This document shows positions 12,868 to 22,208 of a DNA stretch of 64,000 nt, piece by piece. How positions within the stretch are numbered: the first letter of the stretch is position 1; each line of letters opens with the position of its first letter. Location: the NCBI GenBank assembly GCA_037178625.1, contig CM074144.1, positions 930,001-994,000 of the forward strand. Direction: 5' to 3'. Both the position numbers and the translations under genes were made by a program. Origin of the DNA: Skeletonema tropicum. Lineage: Eukaryota > Bacillariophyta > Thalassiosirophyceae > Thalassiosirales > Thalassiosiraceae. The notes beneath the pieces were generated by a model that did no database searches, had not been told where the DNA came from, and saw only the letters and a list, made by a program, of their open reading frames with translations.

Positions 12868-13194
12868 CGGCTTAGATACTTAGACAAGTGGCGAGAGAGT
12901 TGCCTCTGCGCTGCATGCCCCGCAACTCTTGTAGGTAGTTTTATCGACGACTAACTCTCCAAGGAAGGCACGGCACACAAAGAGATAGAACGTAACAAAC
13001 TTACATGATTCTGATCCTCCCTTTGGAGCTAATTGCTACAATATGTTTATTATTGTGCCACACTTCTTTGAGCGGCCGGAGAGAGGGCGATCACGTTGAT
13101 TGAGTCGCACACCTCGCTAGCTAACCAAAATAACGGCCAAATCTGATAACTGGGCACCGGCGCGCCTTTCCATCCACCTCTCCCAGAGACACTG
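12868..13194. other. LRR copy 1 upstream region
   Basis: The sequence upstream of the LRR gene is duplicated, with moderate divergence, at about 24120-24450 upstream of LRR copy 2, including the block GGCGAGAGAGTTGCCTCTGC and the segment AACGGCCAAATCT. No gene is seen. It is the likely promoter of the LRR genes. Confidence 0.5.
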
Positions 13195-13515
13195 ATAATG
13201 ACTCGGGCCGAGCGCAAAAAAGATCGGACAAACACACACTGCTCAAAAGGCGGCCACAAACGATGAACCAAGACTTAACTCAGCGCACTTGCGCCTGACG
13301 AACTAAGTAATTTACCTTACCCCAACACTCGTGTATCGCTGCGCTCTCCACTCGTGCTTGATAATCATTCCTGCGTGAGGACAATAGTATTATCAATAGG
13401 CGCAATTTTTTACTTGCTGCCAGTGTCTCCTACCGTGAGTGTCGTGAAGAGTGAGTGGACGCTTTTTGAGCAGTGTGTGTCCGATTTTTCTTTTTTTGTC
13501 CGCCCCGTTGCGACA
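13195..13515. mobile_element. probable MITE-like inverted-repeat insertion
   Basis: The segment beginning near 13200 and the segment ending near 13510 are imperfect inverted repeats (shared TTTTGAGCAGTGTGTG, TCCGAT.TTT and GCGAC/CGGGC-type ends). The paralogous region near 24440-24480 passes directly from GAGACACA to CTCT..AGTCAGACC, so it lacks this ~300-bp block. That is what an insertion in copy 1 after the duplication, with copy 2 as an empty site, would look like. Exact ends and target duplication are not resolved by eye. Confidence 0.5.
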
Positions 13516-13520
13516 CTCTC

Positions 13521-14509
13521 TCAGTCAGACCACCCATTCCCTCTATCCCTCGCCTCAAAGTCACCATTCCTATCCGAACTCCCAATACTCTCAATCTTCC
13601 AACAACCCAAACACGGTGGACGTTTATTCTTCCGCAATTCCCACTGCCATCGCCTCATCCGTCCATCTGATGAAATCGTTTTGATGACCTGCGTTGCAAT
13701 CCAGCCAGATTCACCACCTACTCGATTGAGTTTTGTTTCGATGGTCCAGGATTGTCCGTTCATTGCTACGCCGTAGAATGATGTAGGGAATTCGTCTGCT
13801 GTTTCGTGACATGATTCGATGAATTCTTTGCGGATGAATGGTGTGGCAGCGCGTTTGTTTCAGTGTTAGTATTTGTCACAAAGATGTAAGAGTGATTGAA
13901 GGCTGCACAAGCCAAGAACAGCAGGATGACCATGTCGACGTAGCATGTTGCAGCTCAAATCAATACTGCTATCATATCACTTCGAAAAATAGATAACGTC
14001 AAATCGACACATCACTCACCTGTTCTGTTATTTCGGAACACGTATTGTGTCGTGTCGGTCGCAAACTCCCACACTAGCTTCAGTCCTGCATCTTTATCAG
14101 GAACATCGTTGTTCTTTAGAGCAATCATGATGAGAGGGACGATTTCCTCCGGTGTTATAGAAGGTGATGGTGATGTTACATTCGCAAGATGAGCATATTC
14201 TGCTGGTATGTCATGGATGCTGATAGGTGGAGCAGAGGTGTCATGTGTTTTCGATTTATCAGAAAGCAAGGCAGAGAATAATTCCTCGTCGCTGTTGTCA
14301 TCATAGCTCCTTCTGAGATAAAGACTTGAGCTGTGTTCTAGCATGATGGGTAGTGGTGTGTTTGCAGCGACATGATGATGTCTGACCCCCATCAACTTTT
14401 GGTTAGTGTAGAAATTTGAGATTAAAAATCCTTCGACATTGTGAAGAACCATCATCAGGGCACAGGAAAGAGCAGCCAAGCGGCAGAACTCGTTCTTACA
14501 AGTCACCAT
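13521..14509 (-). CDS. plastid-targeted NTF2/SnoaL-like conserved protein (two exons)
   Basis: From the ATG at 14509 a signal peptide (FCRLAALSCALMMVLHNVEG) precedes FLISNF, consistent with plastid targeting; more upstream in-frame starts exist up to 14617. Exon 1 ends at 14020 (ACAG|GTGAGT); the intron (14019-13826) has a TACTAAC branch-point and exon 2 resumes in frame with FIESCHETADEFPTSFYGVAM. The C-terminus carries WQWELRKNKRPPCLGCW and ESIGSSDRNGDFE, a motif I associate with algal and plant plastid NTF2-fold proteins of unknown function. The 3' end of this gene is duplicated as a fragment at 24450-24556. The gene is divergent from the oxidoreductase at 20207, with the LTR element now between them. 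Confidence 0.65.
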
Positions 14510-14617
14510 GATGTGCATCAGATTACCGGGCATCAACTTATTACACCTGCACTCGACGAGCACAAACACTGCTTCACGAGTGTAGCGAGGAGGATTTTGG
14601 TTTTGAAGTTGCCTCAA

Positions 14618-15386
14618 AAAGTACTAAATGCTTTGCAGGAATCAATACATTTAGTGTCGTATCGGTTCACTGTTGTCGTAGGTTCTCATAAAGCCAACAA
14701 CTTTCCCTTTTTTGCATTCGGGTGGGCTTTTGGGCTTTGCGCTTTGCTTGGGCTTCTCACTTCTCATAACCCACAATCAGTACATAGTTGTCGAGGAAAC
14801 CGGGTTGCAGTAGTCACTGTGGTAAGATGGAGCAGTCCACCTCAACAATCTTGATTATCATATAGTAGACAAGACAACTATGATCCATGGTGCGGTTTCA
14901 ACATGTTTTGTGTCAGATATATACCCACTATTGATGGAGATAAATTGTGGAAATCTTTCTAAATTGACTTCATAGATTTGGTAGGTTGGATAGGCGTTGC
15001 ATGAGACCCACACCCGGTTAATTCGTGCATATTCCGTCCATATATATAATATTGGTCGCCCCTACAACCTTACTTGCTGTTTCATGGACCGAAACGACGC
15101 CTTTATGCTACTGGCAACAGGTGCTCTGCGGCGGAGGGGATGAAAATCACCACCGCAATTGTGGCGGTCAAACGTCTCTTTTTGCTGAATATGGCGAGCC
15201 ACCGATAAAACCATTGAATTCAGCGTCAAAAAATGGTCTAGAATGTACATTATTACTTCGGAATGTCGACATTTAGTTGTGTAATGAGGGTAGCAGGATG
15301 GGAGGCCGTCATGGTGCGGCTCTTTTTTTGTCGAAAAGAGGTATCGTAGGGAAGTTGCGTCATGCGTCATGATGCGTCGAATGGCG
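14618..15386. other. intergenic, original divergent promoter region
   Basis: No gene is supported. The last part (about 15353-15386) consists of degenerate TGCGTC repeats. An 18-base unit, TGCGTCGAATGGCGCCGG, occurs once here and once right after the LTR element (20037 on), suggesting the element inserted into a short tandem repeat. Confidence 0.4.
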
Positions 15387-15390
15387 CCGG

Positions 15391-15563
15391 CGTTTCGCGT
15401 AGCACGGAACGTCTCATTCTCTTATACGATCACTCACTTCTCACCAATCATTATCCATGTTTTGTATCCGTACCATGTAATTATATTATTAGTTGATGTT
15501 ATCGCAGTAGTACTGATTAGTCTGTATATTACGTAATCATAGCGTGCCGTGCTACTTTTAATG
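15391..15563 (+). repeat. 5' LTR of Copia-type element
   Basis: 173 bp beginning CGTTTCGCGTAGCACGG and ending TACTTTTAATG. It is the uninterrupted version of the 3' LTR and therefore shows the exact empty site of the transposon nested at 18145-19892. Confidence 0.7.
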
Positions 15564-15827
15564 GTTTATCAGACAGTTATTCTCCGCTGCAATTACGAAG
15601 GTGGCACGTCGAAGGGGGGGAAGAAAGAAGGAAAGAGATTCGATATCGATATAATGAATTGCCAAGGACGCCGGCATAATAATTGGCCCCCCAGTAAGGA
15701 CACCTGGGACATCAACAACCATCGCCCAGGAATGCTGGCGATAAATAAATTGGCCCTGCTGGGGAGGAATGCCCCCGTCTGCATAAAAAGGAATTGGCCC
15801 AAACTACATATTGACGGATCGGCTACC

Positions 15828-15990
15828 ACTAGACGTGGAGCTGGGAATAATGTTGACGGTTCGGCATCCACTAGACGTGGGGCTGGGATAAAAAGCGGTA
15901 TCCACAAGGTGTGGATCCCGGGATAAAAAGCGGCATCCACAAGGTGTGGAGCTGGGATAAAAATCGGCATCCACTAGACGTGGAGCTGGA
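15828..15990. repeat. tandem repeat, about five units of 34-42 bp
   Basis: Units run from CGGCATCCAC to GAGCTGGGATAAAAA. Each centre is a small palindrome, either CCACTAGACGTGG or CCACAAGGTGTGG, with the two variants alternating in blocks. It lies in the leader of the LTR element, 5' of the pol remnant. Short open frames on both strands across it are by-products of the repeat. Confidence 0.7.
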
Positions 15991-16429
15991 TGATATACCT
16001 CGCTCATGTTGCTGAAACACATGTAGGCCAGGCTAATGCGAGTCGAACCAGAGACGCACTGGACGATTTGACACACAAATGTAAATGACTGCTACGAGGT
16101 GTTATAAACGCACAACTGTAAATGACTGAAACGAGGCGATAATCACGACAACCCAAAGATGTATAGACATGCAAGAGGCGATGAGTCAATAGCAGGAGAG
16201 CAATTATACCATGGAAGTCCCACGCCAACTCTGGGAGCATGACATTCAACATATTCCAAAAGCAATACAGGCGACACCTACCGGAACATAGGAGAGGTCG
16301 TGAAGAGATGACTACTTGAACATGCAGAGTATAATAATGAGCAAAGACAAAGCGGATAAGCGCTGCTCGAACAGCCATACGCATCAAAGTTAGGGCTCAC
16401 AAAACAGCACAGATATAGATCCAGATATG

Positions 16430-17890
16430 TCATCCACGGGACAATGCCTACCTCATCTACATGACTGCCATTAGATTTACCGAACACGAATATTTGTATG
16501 GGCAACGCATGCTTGAATTCAAGTGAAAATGTGGTTCGAAGCTAGAATCACCTGAGATAGTGAAGATGAAGGGAACGAGGTGAAGATTTGTCACTATGCG
16601 CAACTTGACTTACAATATACAGAACTATGCTTGTCCAAGATGGATACAGGATGAAGAGTCACTCCCAAGACACAAGATGATTAGGGACACAATCCATCAT
16701 ACATTATGAGATAGTATCTATCAACGTAGATGACATCCTAAGCCCGAACGAGGTGATGATTAAGCTCTGAGAGAATACTAAACGACCTCGGCCAGGAAGA
16801 AGGACATGGAAAACTTATGAAGTACCTCTGAGACAACACGATGCACGAGAAGGAGGAGAGAGAACTCAATCAATCAAGTTGACACAGGAAGATACCAGGC
16901 TACCTTATCCAGAAGGTTAGAGCTAAGACCGAACTAAAGCGGTGAGAGAGGTAAAGATACCAGCAACTCATGTGTACGACGATCAATTGGCTTGTAGCAA
17001 GAAGACCGTTTTTACGATGTCGTCAAAGCCTCGCAACACTCGGGAATACAAAACCCCGATGCATCTGAGAAGTTGCATGGAAAGATGTACAGCAGAAGGT
17101 GTTTACGGGGAGACCGTTGAGGCTAGGAAAGATTGACCCAGCTGGTATGTAGAGACCATTTTGACCACAAGCACGATCGAAACATGTTACCAGATTCGGT
17201 GCAGGGAATCCAACCAAATATGAATACCAGTCGGCATATTGGGCTGAATGCACCCAGCGGCCAACGGGGAGAAGTAAAAACAGTGTTCAACTAGATATCA
17301 ACAGATCATGGGAATGTTTCGATCGATTGGATTTGGACGCAATTATATCCAGATTGATGTCGCCATCGTGCCACAATACATGACCGCACTTCGTCTTGGA
17401 CACCTCGAAAGCTGTTTACGGAATTCTACGTTACCTGGATAGGTATCCAGATAGGAGACTTGCTATGTCTACAATGCATGTCGAAGAAGCCCCAAAGCAT
17501 AGCACAGATTGGAAGGATTTTTACGGGAGATAATTGAGGAAGACCCAGCGGAAATACCAGTTCCGTTGGGGGAGAAGGCGAGGATCAGAATCGTATCGTT
17601 CAATAAACAAGAAGCAGAGTACGGCTGAATCTGCAAAATTTTGGAGCCGCGACTTAGATGGTAGCGATGCGCTTCGCGAGAGGTTTGACAGTTGCACTGA
17701 AGATCAAACTAAAGATGTTCGCTGTACCAATTGACTGAGCACCTGATTTCTTTTGTGACAATGACAGTATGGTGAAGGCTATGAATAGTCTAACATCCGC
17801 TACAAAACTCGGTCAGACACCGTATCATCAGGGGGGATTATACCGCAACAGGAATTTTACAATGTCGGTAATACATCCTGGAGCCAATTA
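16430..17890 (+). pseudogene. degenerate Copia pol (reverse transcriptase and RNase H)
   Basis: Conceptual translation across many stops and frame changes gives Copia landmarks in the right order. Around 16420-16520 is NAYL followed by a GPEFG-like region; around 16705-16735 is EIVSINVDDIL, the YVDD box; around 17340-17390 is IQIDVAIVPQ..LRLGHLE; around 17440-17510 is ILRYLDRYPD and DWKDFYG; around 17615-17790 are KKQSTAESAKFGA, VAMRFARGL, KLKMFAVPID and FFCDND of the RNase H domain. Similar boxes occur in diatom CoDi Copia elements. Nothing here can be translated as one protein. Confidence 0.65.
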
Positions 17891-17950
17891 AAAATTAACG
17901 GAAATCTTAAAGTACGTCATGGTTGGCCCTCCAGGGGCGAAATTATCTAC
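17891..17950 (+). repeat. 60-bp dispersed repeat, copy A
   Basis: Identical over 60 bases to the reverse complement of 33981-34040. It starts AAAATTAACGGAAATC and ends GGGGCGAAATTATCTAC, and includes a CCCTCCAGGGG near-palindrome. It lies at the end of the pol remnant. A diverged partial copy is near 4164. Confidence 0.9.
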
Positions 17951-18109
17951 ACTCGGACACACTCAAGAAGATATTACCTTTATACTAGAGGATTCAACTT
18001 CTCAACGACTTGATATATTACCCAAATCAGTGCACGATAATTGATGAGAAGGTTTCCGGGGAGACTTAGCTTTATGAATCGCAAGCGTAAGCTTACAATT
18101 CACGGGGAG

Positions 18110-20032
18110 CGTTTCGCGTAGCACGGAACGTCTCATTCTCTTATCGTTCTGGCGGGGCCGGAGCGATCTAATCTAATTAATATAAATAAATGTGGTTCGT
18201 CGGTCGGTACGTACGTGTTTGTCACATTTTGTCAAAATCCACTGTGATAACCTAAACTTTTTTCGTTTTCGCAGTCTAAGCGTAGATCAAGTTGCTATAT
18301 GTTCGCGTCATCGTCAAAAATATAGGCCTCCATAATGAAATTCTGAATGGGATAAAACCATTTCCTTTGGGATTTTTTGCCCTTCAAGTTTCACGGGCAA
18401 AATTGCCTCACGCCCTCCCCGCACACACCAAGTTTTTTGTTTTAGTAGTTCAGAAGTAGATCCACATCTTGAATGTCAACTTATCATACTCATAATTACA
18501 GGCCACCATAGTGAAAATCTGAAAGGGATAAAACCATTTCCTTTCAGATTTGCATTCGCAACGTTTTAGCAAGCAAGTTAGAGCCGCTTCATACGAGTCT
18601 ATTCTCATTCCAAAAAGCAAGCAAGGTAAGACCAATAAGGTCAAAACTGAAATGGATAAAACCATACCCTTTCCAGATTCATGACGCTTCAAATTTGCAT
18701 TCGCTTCCAACAACAAGTTAGAGCCGCTTCGGAGCGTTCTCATACCAACAAGAATAATTGTCCGTCAAGACCCATTTCGGGGGGGCTAGCGGACCAGCAG
18801 CCGAGCTGGTCCGGTCTAGTTCATACTTAAAAAGTATGGTCGACCATATCATATATAAGTACTTTAAGTATGGATCGCTCTACGAGGGTCCTACGTAGGA
18901 ATAGTACGCAAAATTGTTTTTTTTTAACGACATCGGCGAAGCACCACCATCCCCCACCATGACAGCCGCTACACTACTACGCCTATAACTATAATCAAAC
19001 AATGAATTACAGTATTATACTTAGTAAACGAATTCTCCATAGTGTGTTCTCGACCGTCGATGCGTTGGTTGTATTGTATTTGCCCCCCCACGACGCCCCC
19101 TCCGCTGATATATACAGGGCATATCTTGTGCATTTCTACCGATGTGCCGCTCAATATCATGTATTAAACCGAAGGTAATACAGTAAGCCGACGCCTCATA
19201 ATGCACAGTAGTCCTTCCATATGTATGATAATCAATAAACTGCGGCTAAAGTACGACATGCTGGCATCTATACTTGTCCTGATCCAACAAGGCCATTGAA
19301 AAATATTTTTTTCATTTTCCAAATCCGCCAACACTCCGCCACCATCAATACCGCTACATTATCACTCCCTCACCCGTTCCCTCAGCACCGACACGTTCCA
19401 TATATATAGTACCGTTTTCCTGTGCATTTGTTTGGTGATTGATGGAGTTCATGGGTCGATTCTCCACCAGATCCATCTGCACATCTTTTATTCAAAATAT
19501 CGCCCGCCTCGTCTCATTTCGACCACCACAACGTCAATAATAGGCCGATCCGTATGGTTCAAAGACCAACAATCATCGCAATAGGGTTAGGGATTGGACC
19601 CGTGTAATATTCATTGCCATATGAGCCAGTCATGGGGTTGCTTTAGGGACCTACACAGAAACCATACTTTAAGTATGAAGAGGTAAGTTTTTTTGAAGTG
19701 CTTTCATTTCATTTGTGATCGGTCAAAAATAAAGTGGTGATAGTCTTTTCTTAAGTATGTAAAATTCACCGTAGATTTCGATTCTGCCCTCATTTGCTTC
19801 TGAAAACGGTGTTATCGTCAAGTTATAAGGGTGTGAAAATAAAAATCATAGGAGAAAATCGGCGTTTTTTTCGCGCCGGCCGCGCCCGAACGATACGATC
19901 ACTCACTTCTCACCAATCATTATCCATGTTTTGTATCCGTACCATGTAATTATATTATTAGTTGATGTTATCGCAGTAGTACTGATTAGTCTGTATATTA
20001 CGTAATCATAGCGTGCCGTGCTACTTTTAATG
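18110..20032 (+). repeat. 3' LTR of Copia-type element, split by nested transposon
   Basis: The first 35 bases (18110-18144) and last 140 bases (19893-20032) match the 5' LTR exactly as compared by eye. The split has an AT dinucleotide on both sides, found once in the uninterrupted LTR. Confidence 0.7.
18145..19892. mobile_element. 1748-bp non-autonomous DNA transposon with 22-bp TIRs and AT target duplication
   Basis: The left end reads CGTTCTGGCGGGGCCGGAGC and the right end, in reverse complement, CGTTCGGGCGCGGCCGGCGC, 19 of 22 matching including the next two bases. Removal of the element and one AT copy restores the 5' LTR sequence exactly. No transposase frame is present. The interior has three related blocks (GGATAAAACCATTTCC-type, near 18350, 18530 and 18655) and several palindromes around CATACTTNAAAGTATG (near 18825-18870 and 19663-19678), plus a 9-bp stem hairpin at about 18790-18813. 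The superfamily cannot be assigned: a two-base AT duplication is unusual. Confidence 0.7.
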
Positions 20033-20206
20033 CCGGTGCGTCGAATGGCGCGCCGACTAGGTTCCCGTGCATGCATGAAAGAACCCACGTGGCCACTCCT
20101 TCTTGTCGATGAAGCATGAAGCAAGATGCAAGATGCACGATCAACGGTCCCGATCGAACATAACTGAAGCAATCGAAGCACCACCTTCACTATCTATGCA
20201 AAAATT

Positions 20207-21914
20207 ATGTGCAAACAACAAGATCAAAATACACCCGATGCCGATGGTGCTCCAGCCGCAGCATCCAAAGCAAAAGCAAAAGAAGCCACCTACCTCGTCA
20301 TCGGGGCCGGAACAGCCGGACTTTCCTTCATCGATAGCATCCTATCACTCGATGCCAGCGCCACCGTCATCCTCGTAGATCGGAACTCTCAACCAGGCGG
20401 CCACTGGACCAAAAGCTATCCATTCGTGAGACTGCATCAGACCAGTTGCAACTATGGTGTCAATAGTTTACCGCTATCGAACATTCGTGATAAGAAAGGC
20501 AATGAAAAATTCGATGTCCACGACCTTGCATCTGGGCAAGAAATTTGCGAATATTACAAAGCAGTTGTGGAACAATTCCGTGTGGACGAGTGCACATCTA
20601 TTTCAATTGTGAATATTCCAAAGATGCTGACAGTGGAAATCATCTCGTGTCTAACATTTACACGAATGAAGTCACACGAGTGTCATGTAAGAAGCTTGTT
20701 GTGGTTCATACTAATGTTCTCGTCCCATCGATGCGCAGTGGTGCACCTTTTCCTATCGATTCAAGTATCAACTACGCTCCCTTGAATGAGTTGCCGACAC
20801 ATATTGCATCGAAGCAATTCAAAAAGTATGTAGTAATTGGTGCAGGAAAGACGGGATCAGATGCAATTACATATTTGCTTCGCAGTGGAGTGGACCAATC
20901 GGCCATTCAGTGGATTACATCGAGAGATATTTGGTACTGTGTCCGAGATGGCCTGTGGGCAGGTTACAAAAGTTATTGGAAAGACTCAATGAAGTTCCTT
21001 GATCCGCTTGTCGAATGCAAAACTCTGCTCGATGCATTCTTGCAATATGAGAAGGATGGTGTTATGGCTAGGATTGATACTAGCACTCTCCCCGAAGTGT
21101 TGAAAGGTGAACAATTGATAAGTCAGAATTAGCGGGTTTTAGGAGCATTAGCGATGTTGTGCGTTTGGGTCGAGTAACTAGTATTACCTCTGATGAGATC
21201 AAGCTAGAGAAGGGGACAGTTCCATTGCCAGCTCCCCCCGCCGATACACTCTTCGTTGACTGCATGGCTGATTCTGATGGGTCTCTTTATGGATATCGAA
21301 GTCCTGAGGACTTCAAGGTATTCGAAGATAATCAAATCAACCTGGGTCCACTTATTGTGTGCTACAACGTCTCATGTTCCTCGGCCATCATCGCCTATAT
21401 CGAAAGTACATTTGCAGATGATTCTGAAATGAGGAATAATCTACTATACTTCGGAACAGGGGATGAGTTCACTACCGATTACAATCAACTCTTCAGCCAA
21501 CTCTACTTTGAGAGCAAGACGTTCGCTGCGCTTGGAGCATACCCTCCAGCGATACAATTCATCATGAACTCCAGAACAAACTTGGATGCTCCTCGTCATC
21601 ACTATTTGGGGATGACTGGCTTTCTTTGGGCCTTGTTTGGACCATCGCAAATGGCCAAGAAAGCTGCCAAATTCGTAGAGAGGGTGGAAAGCGGTGATTA
21701 TCCTGACTGCCCAAATTGTTTTGGATGTGCAGGTCGTAAATTACCAGATCCGAAGGCGTTGAAAATCAAAGACAAGTCAAAATTGAAGAGTAATTATACT
21801 CCGGAGAAGAAGTTGAAACCCAAGTCGAAGTTGAGATTGAATTGTTGTGCTACGGTAGACGTTATTGGGGATAAGACAGAGGTTGACCACCAAGCGGTGA
21901 AGGCAACTACCTAG
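20207..21914 (+). CDS. FAD/NAD(P)-dependent oxidoreductase (flavin monooxygenase-like), two frame breaks
   Basis: The ATG at 20207 starts MCKQQDQNTPDADG. A first Rossmann motif, VIGAGTAGLSF (about 20297), binds FAD and is followed by DRNSQPGGHW and YPFVRLHQTS; a second, VIGAGKTGSDA (about 20830), would bind NAD(P)H. This two-nucleotide-site layout is that of flavin-containing monooxygenases; PGGHW..YPFVRLHQ resembles bacterial NAD(P)/FAD oxidoreductases, so lateral origin is possible (inference). The C-terminus is Lys-rich. The frame breaks near 20590 (one base missing) and near 21120, where TTGATAAGTCAG lacks one A. Homology continues across both. The LTR retrotransposon ends only 170 bp upstream of the start, so the promoter is displaced. 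Function of this copy is uncertain. Confidence 0.7.
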
Positions 21915-22202
21915 ATGATGTATTGTTGAACTAATTTGTATGGAGATTGAATTGAATTGAAGAGAGGTCCTACTACGTCAAATAGCAAATATTAAGGATC
22001 CTATTGTCAAGTAGCTTCACTTTCTCAGAATACCAATCAAGTCCATAATATCATTTGCTCCACTGTTCCATCTCTTCCCAAGCATGACATCATGAGGATT
22101 GTCTACAATCAATGGTTTCTCTAACCCATGTATCTAGCATCATCCAATCCCTCCCTATCCACAATGAAATCTTCCGTGGCCCCAACAACAAACATAGGAG
22201 GC
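21905..22202. repeat. ~300-bp direct repeat, left copy (partner 24567-24866)
   Basis: This stretch and 24567-24866 are roughly 85% identical in the same orientation. Both begin at TAGATGATGTATTGTTGAAC and end near AACAACAAACAYAGGAGG. They flank the duplicated LRR segment. Confidence 0.85.
22010..22202 (-). pseudogene. 3' fragment of alpha/beta hydrolase gene
   Basis: The last ~60 codons of the hydrolase at 24685-25893 recur here (VVGATEDFIVD.EG ... SPHDVMLG region) with substitutions and a small deletion. It ends abruptly at the LRR 3' end. It is part of the left direct repeat and has no 5' portion, so it cannot be functional. Confidence 0.8.
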
Positions 22203-22208
22203 TCGATT

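Larger units (their letters stand above)
15387..20036 (+). mobile_element. Copia-type LTR retrotransposon, non-autonomous, with nested insertion
   Basis: Two 173-bp direct repeats, identical by eye, delimit the element: 15391-15563, and 18110-18144 plus 19893-20032 (interrupted by another transposon). They are flanked by the 4-bp direct repeat CCGG (15387-15390 and 20033-20036). A purine run GGGGAG sits directly before the second LTR at 18104-18109, as expected for a polypurine tract, and TGGTTTATCAGA right after the first LTR resembles a Met-tRNA primer-binding site. The interior (15564-18109, about 2.5 kb) holds a tandem array and a ruined Copia pol on the same strand. The LTR ends are not the canonical TG..CA, so the end assignment is tentative. 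Confidence 0.65.

Noticed and set aside
15549..15970. Two overlapping 125-aa frames on opposite strands
   Set aside because: Both are created by the 34-42 bp tandem repeat in the LTR-element leader.
15828..15990. CRISPR-like array
   Set aside because: Unit spacing is contiguous without unique spacers, and the context is a eukaryotic retroelement; it is a tandem repeat.
15373..20050. 14-bp target-site duplication (TGCGTCGAATGGCG) of a DNA transposon
   Set aside because: An LTR element with 4-bp CCGG duplication in a pre-existing TGCGTC repeat region explains the flanks, the internal Copia pol and the polypurine tract together.
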